A stretch of 64,000 nt of DNA from a bacterium (GTDB taxonomy: Bacteria; Pseudomonadota; Alphaproteobacteria; Caulobacterales; Caulobacteraceae): positions 1 through 64,000 of the forward strand of contig JAVBXP010000012.1 of assembly GCA_030824495.1 (NCBI GenBank), in the 5' to 3' direction. Every line of letters starts with the position of its first letter. Position 1 is the stretch's first letter. Shown piece after piece: positions 57,416 to 64,000 of this stretch. The notes beneath the pieces are model-generated. The model saw only the letters and a program-made list of their open reading frames with translations, had not been told where the DNA came from and ran no database searches. A program made the translations under genes and the position numbers.

Positions 57416-57991
57416 ATGACCGCCCAGCCCTTCCTCGGCCCCGACGTTCACGACCTCGGTTCAGCCTGGATCGACCCATCCGCACGCATCTTCGGGGCGG
57501 TGGAGATCGCGGCGGAGGCTTCGATCTGGTGCAATGTCGTGGTCCGCGCCGAAAGCCAGCGGGTGGTCATCGGCCACCGCACGAACATCCAGGACTTCGT
57601 GATGATCCATGTCGGATCGGGCACGCCCACCATCGTTGGCGCCAACTGCTCGATCACCCACCACGTGACGCTGCACGGCTGCGCTATCGGCGACAACTGC
57701 CTGATCGGGATCGGCGCGACCATCATGGACGGCTGCGTCGTCGGCGCCGGCTCCATCGTCGCCGGAGGGACCTTCCTGAAGGAAGGAACCGTCATCCCGC
57801 CAAACTCCATCGTCATGGGCTCGCCCGGCGCGGTGACCAAGACCCGCGACAACTCGGTGGCCAATGCGATGAACGCCTTCCTCTACTGGCGCAATGCTCA
57901 GGCCTACGCCCAAGGCGACTACCGGCTGTGGTCGAAGGAGAGCTTCCGCGCCGAGATGGGCGCCGAGCACGCCCGGCTCACCGCCGCCTAG
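57416..57991 (+). CDS. gamma-class carbonic anhydrase-like hexapeptide protein
   Basis: 191 residues from ATG 57416. Left-handed beta helix with repeated [LIV]-G-x4 steps, ARIFGAVEIAAEASIWCNVVVRAES, and the three zinc-site His in IQDFVMIHV and ITHHVTLHGC near 66-95, then IGIGATIMDGCVVGAGSIVAGG. Resembles the cytosolic YrdA/PaaY group, whose enzymatic activity varies. Divergent from the EamA gene across about 100 bases. Confidence 0.88.
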   Translation: MTAQPFLGPDVHDLGSAWIDPSARIFGAVEIAAEASIWCNVVVRAESQRVVIGHRTNIQDFVMIHVGSGTPTIVGANCSITHHVTLHGCAIGDNCLIGIGATIMDGCVVGAGSIVAGGTFLKEGTVIPPNSIVMGSPGAVTKTRDNSVANAMNAFLYWRNAQAYAQGDYRLWSKESFRAEMGAEHARLTAA

Positions 57992-58044
57992 GGCGCCCGT
58001 CAGAGGGAGCTTGGCGAACGGCCCGCGGTCGCCGATGAAGGAGC

Positions 58045-59673
58045 ATGGCTGAGGAAGCGATCCCGTTCGAAGGCGCTTACGACTACATCGTGGTGGGCGC
58101 AGGCTCGGCCGGGTGCGTGCTGGCCAATCGGTTGTCGCAGAACCCGCGCAACCGGGTGCTCCTGCTGGAGGCCGGCGGCCACGACGATTGGATGTGGTTC
58201 CACGTGCCGGTCGGCTATCTGTTCGCCATCGGCAACCCGCGGTCTGATTGGCTGTACGAGACCGAGCCTGAGCCGGGCTTGAATGGGCGCGCCCTCAAGT
58301 ATCCGCGGGGCAAGGTGATTGGCGGCAGCTCGGCCATCAACGCCATGATCTCCATGCGGGGCCAGGTCGCTGACTACGATCACTGGAGACAGCTCGGCCT
58401 GTCAGGCTGGGGCTGGGACGATGTGCGGCCGATCTTCCGCCGCCTGGACGACCACTTCCTGGGCGAGGGCGAGCACCACGGCGTCGGCGGCGAGTGGAGG
58501 GTCGAGGCGCCGCGGGCGCGTTGGGATGTGCTGGACGCCATCGCGCAAGCGGCGACGCAAATGGGAATCCCCGCGACCTCCGACTTCAATACGGGCGACA
58601 ACACCGGGGTCGGCCCATTCCATGTCAATCAGAAGCGGGGCCTGCGCTGGTCGGCGGCACGCGGTTTTCTGAAGCCGGTCCTGGGGCGGCCGAACCTGCG
58701 CCTGGAGACCCGAGTGCTGGCCGAGAAAATTCTGTTCGAGGGGCCTCGCGCCGTCGGCGTCCGGTTCAGTCGCGGCGGCCAGGCGTTCGAGGCCCGCGCG
58801 CGGGGCGAGGTGATCCTGGCGGCCGGCGCGATCGGCTCGCCGCAAATCCTGCAACTGTCGGGCGTCGGTCCCGCCGACTGGCTGGAGGAGCTTGGCCTGC
58901 CGGTCCTGGCCGACCGGCCAGGCGTGGGACGTAATCTGCAGGACCATCTGCAGCAGCGGGCGATCTACAAGGTCACCGGCGTAAGGACGCTGAACGAGAC
59001 CTATCACTCGATGCTGGGCCGGGGACTGATGGGCGCGGAGTATGCGCTGCTGCGGCGCGGGCCGCTGACCATGGCGCCGTCGCAGCTGGGAATTTTCACG
59101 ACCTCGTCGTCCGAGCACGAGCGGGCGAACATCCAGTTCCATGTCCAGCCGCTGTCGCTGGATCGGTTCGGCGAGCCGCTGCATCGGTTCCCGGCGGTGA
59201 CGGTCTCGGCCTGCAACCTGCGCCCCACCTCACGCGGAACCGTCCGTCTGCGCTCATTGGACCCCGCGGCCGCGCCGCGCATCGCGCCGAACTACCTGGC
59301 CACGGCGGAAGACCAGCGGGTGGCGGCCGACGCCATCCGCATGACCCGCCGCCTGATGGGCCAGGCCGCCCTCGCGCGCTTCTCGCCGCAAGAGCATCTT
59401 CCGGGCCCTGAGGTAGGCGACGACGACGCGGCCCTGGCGCAAGCGGCTGGCGACATCGGCACGACAATCTTCCATCCCGTGGGGACCGCCAGGATGGGCC
59501 TGCCGTCCGATCCCGCCGCGGTGGTCGATGAGCGCCTGCGGGTGATCGGCATGGAGGGTCTGCGGGTCATCGACGCCTCGGTGATGCCGACCATAACCTC
59601 GGGCAACACCAACACGCCCACGATCATGATCGCCGAGCGCGGCGCCGGTCTGACGCTGGAGGACGCTCGCTAG
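58045..59673 (+). CDS. GMC-family FAD oxidoreductase (choline-dehydrogenase-like)
   Basis: 542 residues. FAD-binding DYIVVGAGSAGCVLANRLS near 13-31, the GMC signatures GRALKYPRGKVIGGSSAINAMI near 85-106 and GAIGSPQILQLSGVGP near 255-270, and the catalytic His pair in IFHPVGTARMG near 475 and GNTNTPTIMIAERG near 520. Oxidises an alcohol, donor unknown; choline cannot be assumed. Starts 53 bases after the carbonic anhydrase gene on the same strand. Confidence 0.92.
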   Translation: MAEEAIPFEGAYDYIVVGAGSAGCVLANRLSQNPRNRVLLLEAGGHDDWMWFHVPVGYLFAIGNPRSDWLYETEPEPGLNGRALKYPRGKVIGGSSAINAMISMRGQVADYDHWRQLGLSGWGWDDVRPIFRRLDDHFLGEGEHHGVGGEWRVEAPRARWDVLDAIAQAATQMGIPATSDFNTGDNTGVGPFHVNQKRGLRWSAARGFLKPVLGRPNLRLETRVLAEKILFEGPRAVGVRFSRGGQAFEARARGEVILAAGAIGSPQILQLSGVGPADWLEELGLPVLADRPGVGRNLQDHLQQRAIYKVTGVRTLNETYHSMLGRGLMGAEYALLRRGPLTMAPSQLGIFTTSSSEHERANIQFHVQPLSLDRFGEPLHRFPAVTVSACNLRPTSRGTVRLRSLDPAAAPRIAPNYLATAEDQRVAADAIRMTRRLMGQAALARFSPQEHLPGPEVGDDDAALAQAAGDIGTTIFHPVGTARMGLPSDPAAVVDERLRVIGMEGLRVIDASVMPTITSGNTNTPTIMIAERGAGLTLEDAR

Positions 59674-59683
59674 CGGCTGGCCG

Positions 59684-60610
59684 CTACTCGGCCGGCGACA
59701 CCCTCGGCGTGCGATGCAGCGAGGCGCACCACAGCACCCCGGCCACCAGGCAGACGATCGCCAGGACCTCCAGCCCCGTGGGCCAGCGTTGCGACCAGAG
59801 GAAGCCATAGAGCAAGGCGAACAGCGTCTCGAACACGATCATCTGGCCGCCGAGCGTCAGAGGCAGAAGGCGGCTGGCCTGGTTCCAAAGGCCATTGCCC
59901 ACAACGGACGCCAGGATCGCCACCCCGGCCGCGACGCCCCAGAACTTCGCCCACTCCGCCGGAGCGTGACCAGATCCGCCCCAGAAGGCCGGGACGGCGA
60001 GCAACAGCGCCAGGGCGCCGGTGACCAGCCCAGTCAACAACGACCAGTCGTACGAGGAGATGTCCGATCGCCGCGCCAGCCAGCGGGCGTTATCGACCGA
60101 ATAGACCGACCACGACCCCAGCGCCCCCACCGCGCAGGCCAGACCCAGCATCCGGAAGATCGGATCGCCATGCCCGGTGTCCAGCCGGAACGCCTCGAAC
60201 GCCACCAAGCCCACGCCGGCGAGGCACAAGAGCATCGAGGGCGTCAGGGCTCTGATGCTCACGGCGCCGGCGTCGCGCGAACCGACCAGGGTCAGCACCA
60301 CCGGCAGCAGCCCCACGATCAACGAGGCTGAGGCGCCGCCAGCCCACTGCACGGCGGTCGCCAGCAGGATGTAGTAGAGAATATTGCCCAGCAGGCTGAG
60401 GCGGATCAGGCTGATCCACTCGGCCCGCCCCAGGCGCGAAGCAAGTCCGCGCCAGCGCGGGGCCAACAGCAGCACCGCCACCGCGCCATAGGCCAGGTAG
60501 CGAGCGGCAGAGAGCTGGAAGGGGCTGAAATCGCCCAGGACCTGGGGCGCCAGGAACACAAGCCCCCAAACTGCGCCAGCCGCGACGCCGCTGGCGATTC
60601 CGCGCACCAT
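59684..60610 (-). CDS. EamA/DMT family transporter
   Basis: 308 residues from ATG 60610 (AAGGGG upstream; ATG 60628 also possible). About ten membrane helices; RGIASGVAAGAVWGLVFLAPQ opens the first EamA repeat and LACAVGALGSWSVYSVDNARWL the second. Not closely similar to the EamA protein at 56408. Divergent from nothing; followed convergently by the GMC gene 10 bases away. The AraC gene lies upstream on the same strand, possibly a regulator. Confidence 0.84.
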   Translation of the reverse strand: MVRGIASGVAAGAVWGLVFLAPQVLGDFSPFQLSAARYLAYGAVAVLLLAPRWRGLASRLGRAEWISLIRLSLLGNILYYILLATAVQWAGGASASLIVGLLPVVLTLVGSRDAGAVSIRALTPSMLLCLAGVGLVAFEAFRLDTGHGDPIFRMLGLACAVGALGSWSVYSVDNARWLARRSDISSYDWSLLTGLVTGALALLLAVPAFWGGSGHAPAEWAKFWGVAAGVAILASVVGNGLWNQASRLLPLTLGGQMIVFETLFALLYGFLWSQRWPTGLEVLAIVCLVAGVLWCASLHRTPRVSPAE

Positions 60611-60706
60611 CTGCGTGCCCCTTTCCATCTTACCTATCTGCGAGAGACAGGATGATGAGGCGGGAGGCGGGCGTCTTGGCCGTGGCTCTCGAACTTTGGA
60701 CCCAGG

Positions 60707-61432
60707 CTATTGCCGATGCCGCCTGCGATATGCGCCCGGCGTCAGGCCGGTGGCCCTGCGCATCGCCCGCGTCAATGCGCTCTGGTCGGAGTAACCAGCC
60801 TTGAAAGCAAGTTCGGCGATCGAAGCGGTCGAGCGTGCCAACCCGTCCTGGACCGCCCGCAGGCGGATCTCCGACAGCAGTTGCTGCGGCGTCCGATCCA
60901 ACTCCGCGCGGAACAGCGCGTGAAGCCGGCTCGGGCTCACCCCGGCCACCTGCGCCATAGCGGGGACCGACCAGTCCAGGCCCGGCTCGAGCTCTATCCG
61001 TCGGCTGAGGATTTCGAGCCGCGACGGGGCCTGCGGCACGTCGAGCAGCGCCTCAAGCAACAGCGGCGTGCAGCGCCAGGCGGTGGTCGATGACATCGAG
61101 CCGCCGGACAGGTCCACGAACTCGATCAGCCGCCGCGCGGCCGGCGAGATCGGCAGAAACACCTCGCGCCTCATCCGCTCCACCGCCGCCTCGCCCAGGT
61201 CGGCTTGCTCGCAGTCGATGATCAGAAAGCGGTTGGCCCCATCCCCGGCCTGCACATGGTCCGCACCGGGCGCGACGAAGGCGGCGCGCCCGGTGTCGAG
61301 CCGGCCGCCGCGCCCGGCGATCTCGATTTCCAACCGGCCGACCACCGGCAACACCACCTGCACGTGGTCGTGCCGGTGCATGACGCCGTCCGCGTCATAG
61401 CTGCGAAAGCTGAGTGGATGCAGTGCGTTCAC
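60707..61432 (-). CDS. AraC-family transcriptional regulator
   Basis: 241 residues. N-terminal cupin (MHRHDHVQVVLPVVGRLEIEI, two His) as effector sensor, then the double helix-turn-helix: MAQVAGVSPSRLHALFRAEL near 160-180 and AFKAGYSDQSALTRAMRRATGLTPGAYRR near 210-238. Situated just upstream of the EamA gene on the same strand, so a local regulatory role is likely but not proven. Confidence 0.88.
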   Translation of the reverse strand: MNALHPLSFRSYDADGVMHRHDHVQVVLPVVGRLEIEIAGRGGRLDTGRAAFVAPGADHVQAGDGANRFLIIDCEQADLGEAAVERMRREVFLPISPAARRLIEFVDLSGGSMSSTTAWRCTPLLLEALLDVPQAPSRLEILSRRIELEPGLDWSVPAMAQVAGVSPSRLHALFRAELDRTPQQLLSEIRLRAVQDGLARSTASIAELAFKAGYSDQSALTRAMRRATGLTPGAYRRRHRQ

Positions 61433-61468
61433 ACCGCGTCCACTACTCGCCTTTTCAGCGCCCGTCGA

Positions 61469-61897
61469 TCAGGCGCCGGCCGCGGCCGCCTCGCCCATTT
61501 CCGCCATGGCCGCCTGGTCCATGTACATCAGCTCCCAGACGTGGCCGTCGAGATCCTGGAAGCTGCAGCCGTACATCGGTCCCATGTCGAGGATCGGCTT
61601 CCAGGGCTTGGCGCCCGCGGCCAGCGCCTTGGCCAGGGTGTCGTCCACCTGGGCGCGGCTATCGGCCGACAGGCAGGTCAGCACCTCGGTCGCCTTGGTG
61701 GCGTCGCTGATCGCACCCGTGATGAAGTCCTGGAAGCGCTCGTGCTCCAGCAGCATGGCGAAGATGTTCTCCTCAATGACCATGCAGGCGGTGCTCTCGT
61801 TCGAGAACTGGGGATTGAACTCAAAGCCCAGGGCGCCGAAGAAGCGCCGCGAGGCCTCGACGCTTTTCACAGGCAGATTGACGAAGATCATTCGCAT
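61469..61897 (-). CDS. VOC family protein (PhnB/glyoxalase-like)
   Basis: 142 residues from ATG 61897 (GGAGA upstream; ATG at 61891 possible). One VOC module: MIFVNLPVKSVEASRRFFGALGFEF opening, CLSADSRAQVDDTLAKAL in the middle and GCSFQDLDGHVWELMYMD (metal-ligand Glu) near the end. The family includes many uncharacterised lactoylglutathione lyase-like proteins. Substrate unknown. Confidence 0.83.
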   Translation of the reverse strand: MRMIFVNLPVKSVEASRRFFGALGFEFNPQFSNESTACMVIEENIFAMLLEHERFQDFITGAISDATKATEVLTCLSADSRAQVDDTLAKALAAGAKPWKPILDMGPMYGCSFQDLDGHVWELMYMDQAAMAEMGEAAAAGA

Positions 61898-62065
61898 CGG
61901 GTGTCTCCTCAAGTTTCCAAACCGTCCGCGCCCCTGGGTTGGGATCAGGACACCCCTAGGACGTACCGGCAAGCCTGCCTCCTACATCCCCGCCCGCCTT
62001 TTTTTTGGACCGATGGCCGCAGCCACCGCGCAGGCCGAAATGAGACACCTCGCCCCTTGCGCGAA

Positions 62066-62081
62066 TGGCGCAGCTTTTGCT
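62066..62081 (+). promoter_or_regulatory. sigma-54 promoter of PEPxxWA gene 2
   Basis: TGGCGCAGCTTTTGCT matches the -24/-12 consensus TGGCAC-N5-TTGCT with one mismatch (A to G) and the essential GG...GC with exact 10-base gap. It stands 43 bases upstream of the ATG at 62125. An enhancer-binding activator would be required. Confidence 0.6.
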
Positions 62082-62124
62082 TTGGGGAGCCAATAAGAAC
62101 ACTCGATTGTCTCTCGGAGCTAAA

Positions 62125-62667
62125 ATGAAACGCGTCGCAGCTATCACCACAGCCATCATCGCAATGGCCATGGCCGCGCCCGCGTGGGCCGCAAAGACCT
62201 TCGTGCTGGACAACGTGACGCTCCAAGGCGGCGGGACCCTGACTGGGACGTTCACGACCGACGACGCCCTCAAGTCGCTGCTGGCGATCGACATCACAGC
62301 TTCGGCCGGCACTTACGGACCGGGCGTCTTCTCAGTGTTCAACTACAACAACGCCGCCCTGGCCGACTGGGTGTCGCTTCCGACCCAGGGCTTCCGGATT
62401 CAGACGGCCGGCGCCGCTCAGCAACTGCGCCTCGACTTCAACCCGCTCACCCTGACCGGCGCCAACATCCTGAACACCTCTTCGGAGTATCAGCGCCTCG
62501 GCGGCCCCCGCGCCGTCCTCACCGGCCGCGTGGTGTTCCAGGACGTCCCGCCGCCGGTCTCCGCCGTTCCCGAGCCCGCCACCTGGGCGATGATGATCAT
62601 CGGCTTTGGCGCGGTCGGTTCGATGGTCCGCACCACCCGCCGCCGGAACGTCTTCAGCGCCGCCTGA
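62125..62667 (+). CDS. PEPxxWA-CTERM sorting-domain surface protein 2
   Basis: 180 residues from ATG 62125. Signal peptide RVAAITTAIIAMAMAAPAWA (cleavage near residue 22), a beta-rich region of about 120 residues without Cys, and the sorting tail PEPATWA (149-155), MMIIGFGAVGSMV and a basic end TRRRN. The tail is almost the same as that of the protein at 39002, down to the nucleotide level, while the bodies differ. Preceded by a sigma-54 promoter; followed by a terminator. Confidence 0.88.
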   Translation: MKRVAAITTAIIAMAMAAPAWAAKTFVLDNVTLQGGGTLTGTFTTDDALKSLLAIDITASAGTYGPGVFSVFNYNNAALADWVSLPTQGFRIQTAGAAQQLRLDFNPLTLTGANILNTSSEYQRLGGPRAVLTGRVVFQDVPPPVSAVPEPATWAMMIIGFGAVGSMVRTTRRRNVFSAA

Positions 62668-62692
62668 TCGAAATTCTCTGACGACAGCATTG

Positions 62693-62722
62693 GGCCCTCT
62701 CGCTTCGGCGGGAGGGCCTTTT
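62693..62722 (+). terminator. rho-independent terminator after PEPxxWA protein 2
   Basis: GGCCCTCTCGC-TTCG-GCGGGAGGGCC (one G:U) then TTTT. Same design (TTCG loop) as the terminator after PEPxxWA protein 1. Confidence 0.88.
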
Positions 62723-62751
62723 GCGTTGGGGCCTCGCCCTCACCCGCAAAC

Positions 62752-62783
62752 AAAAACGGCGCCCCAGCCAAGGCTGAAGCGCC
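62752..62783 (-). terminator. terminator after acyl-CoA dehydrogenase
   Basis: On the minus strand GGCGCTTCAGCC-TT-GGCTGGGGCGCC (two G:U pairs) followed by GTTTTTG. Faces the plus-strand terminator, so the two convergent genes are well insulated. Confidence 0.8.
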
Positions 62784-62823
62784 GCTTGAACCCCAGCTTT
62801 CGCCGGGGTGAGCGTCGTAGTGC

Positions 62824-63969
62824 TTAGGCCGCCTTGCCCAGGCTCAGGCCTTCATAGCGGGCCAAATGGTGATCGGTGGAGCCGAAGGCGTTCTCGATCA
62901 TGGTGGCGCGCTTGAAGTAGTGGCCGATGGCCATTTCGTCGGTCATGCCCATGCCGCCGTGCAACTGGATGGCGTTCTGTCCGATGAACTTGGCCGCCTT
63001 GCCGATCTGAACCTTGGCCGCCGAGGCGCCCTTGGCCCGTTCGTGATCGCTGTCGGCCAGCTTGATGTCGGCCATGTAGGTCATCGAGATCGACTGCTCG
63101 AGCTGGATGAACATGTCCACCATCCGGTGCTGCAGCACCTGGAACTGGCTGATCGGCTGACCGAACTGCTTGCGCTGCTTGGTGTATTCCAGCGTGCCTT
63201 CGTGCAGACGGCGGAACACGCCGCAGGCTTCGGCGCAGGTGGCGACGATGGCTTCGTCGATCACCTTCTCGACCAGCGGCAGGGCGGCGCCCTCCGAACC
63301 GATCAGGGCGTCGGCGCCGAGCGCCACGTTCTCGAACGTCACTTCCGAAGCGCGGAAGCCGTCGACCGTCGGATAGTCGCGCGTGGTCACGCCCTTGGCG
63401 CTCTTCGGCACGATAAACACCGAGACGCCCTCCGCGTCGCGCTGGCCGCCGCCGGTGCGGGCGGTGACGATCAGGTGGGTGGCGTAGGGCGCGCCGATGA
63501 CGACAGCCTTATGGCCGTTCAGCACGTAGCCCGCGCCGTCCTTCTTGGCCGTGGTCTTCAGGTCCTGCCAGGTGTAGCGGGCCTGCGGTTCGGCATAGGC
63601 GAAGGCGATGATCGTCTCGCCGCCGATGATGCTGGCGATCATATCAGCCGCGCCGGCGTAGCCGGAGTGCTTCAGGAAACCGCCGCCGATCACCACGGTG
63701 CCGAGATAAGGCTCGACCACCAGGGATTTGCCCAGCTCTTCCATGATGACCATGTTGTCGGTCGAACCGCCGCCAAGACCGCCGAGCTCTTCCGAGAACG
63801 GCGCGCCCAGGATGCCGAGCTCTTCGGCGAAGGCCTTCCAGACCGCCGGACGCCAGCCCGGTTCGGCCTTCAGCGCATCGCGGCGCTGCTCGAAGCTATA
63901 GTTGTCGGCCAGATAGCTCGCGACCGTATCGCGCAGCATCGACTGTTCTTCGGTGAAGCTGAAATCCAT
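62824..63969 (-). CDS. acyl-CoA dehydrogenase family protein
   Basis: 381 residues, FAD enzyme for the first step of fatty-acyl-CoA oxidation or related acid degradation. Opening MDFSFTEEQSMLRDTVASYL, middle beta domain with FAYAEPQARYTW, and C-terminal helical domain FGQPISQFQVLQHRMVDMFI and IQLHGGMGMTDEMAIGHYFKR. The catalytic Glu is not unambiguous by eye. Substrate unknown; the pimeloyl-CoA dehydrogenase small-subunit type is a close match in form. Confidence 0.9.
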   Translation of the reverse strand: MDFSFTEEQSMLRDTVASYLADNYSFEQRRDALKAEPGWRPAVWKAFAEELGILGAPFSEELGGLGGGSTDNMVIMEELGKSLVVEPYLGTVVIGGGFLKHSGYAGAADMIASIIGGETIIAFAYAEPQARYTWQDLKTTAKKDGAGYVLNGHKAVVIGAPYATHLIVTARTGGGQRDAEGVSVFIVPKSAKGVTTRDYPTVDGFRASEVTFENVALGADALIGSEGAALPLVEKVIDEAIVATCAEACGVFRRLHEGTLEYTKQRKQFGQPISQFQVLQHRMVDMFIQLEQSISMTYMADIKLADSDHERAKGASAAKVQIGKAAKFIGQNAIQLHGGMGMTDEMAIGHYFKRATMIENAFGSTDHHLARYEGLSLGKAA

Positions 63970-64000
63970 CTGGTTTCCCCGTACGACATCCCGCCCCGGC

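Overview
The window is a stretch of a high-GC alphaproteobacterial chromosome, most likely Caulobacter or another member of the Caulobacteraceae. The evidence is the complete murein and cell-division (dcw) cluster with ftsQ-ftsA-ftsZ at its end, CtrA-type TTAA-N7-TTAA sites and GANTC (CcrM) sites before ftsZ, two PEPxxWA-CTERM proteins, and many small alphaproteobacterial families (DUF2171, DUF4169, DUF2277, DUF2322, RHH, COQ4). I see no CRISPR array, insertion sequence, prophage or tRNA.

Layout. 1-8.8 kb: the 5' part of leuA (minus strand) behind a leucine-rich leader peptide; a TVP38/DedA-like membrane protein; a VOC protein; an aspartate aminotransferase with pyrE; a DUF2171 protein; a CHASE/HWE histidine kinase divergent from a GST; DUF4169; COQ4; RHH and two small membrane proteins. 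8.8-20 kb: a UvrD/PcrA helicase, then mostly single genes (GFA, an unrecognised two-part protein, a hydrolase, a receiver protein whose phosphoacceptor Asp is Asn, GST, DUF2322, DUF2277, DUF7662, prmA, GNAT, GIY-YIG). 20-29 kb: aminopeptidase P, then a minus-strand run EVE - ligA - recN - bamD - lpxC punctuated by three REP-like inverted repeats. 29-32 kb: pyrF, a LysR regulator, a possible 21-codon ORF and a GNAT protein.

32-53.5 kb: the dcw cluster, transcribed on the minus strand from mraZ towards ftsZ: mraZ-rsmH-ftsL-ftsI-murE-murF-mraY-murD-ftsW-murG-murC-murB, then an interruption, then M28 peptidase-ddl-ftsQ-ftsA-ftsZ. Most neighbours overlap by 1-8 bases. Together they make lipid II (MurB to MurF, MraY, MurG), use it at the septum (FtsW, FtsI) and build the divisome (FtsZ, A, Q, L). 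The interruption holds a PEPxxWA-CTERM gene on the opposite strand with its own terminator, so ddl-ftsQAZ must have separate promoters. Sequence signals support this: three MraZ-type TGGG boxes with exact 10-base period before mraZ, CtrA-like sites before ftsW, ftsQ and ftsZ.

53.5-64 kb: rnpB (RNase P RNA) with a promoter, an SDR, an EamA-amidase-GNAT operon, a gamma carbonic anhydrase, a GMC oxidoreductase, a second EamA transporter, an AraC regulator, a VOC protein, a second PEPxxWA-CTERM gene behind a near-consensus sigma-54 promoter, and an acyl-CoA dehydrogenase.

No clearly new multi-gene system is evident. The best leads are the PEPxxWA-CTERM gene inside the dcw cluster, its sigma-54-linked relative, the leu attenuator, the Asn receiver and the layered control signals of the dcw cluster. 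Start codons were chosen by eye from Shine-Dalgarno (SD) spacing and family length; regulatory sites are motif matches only.
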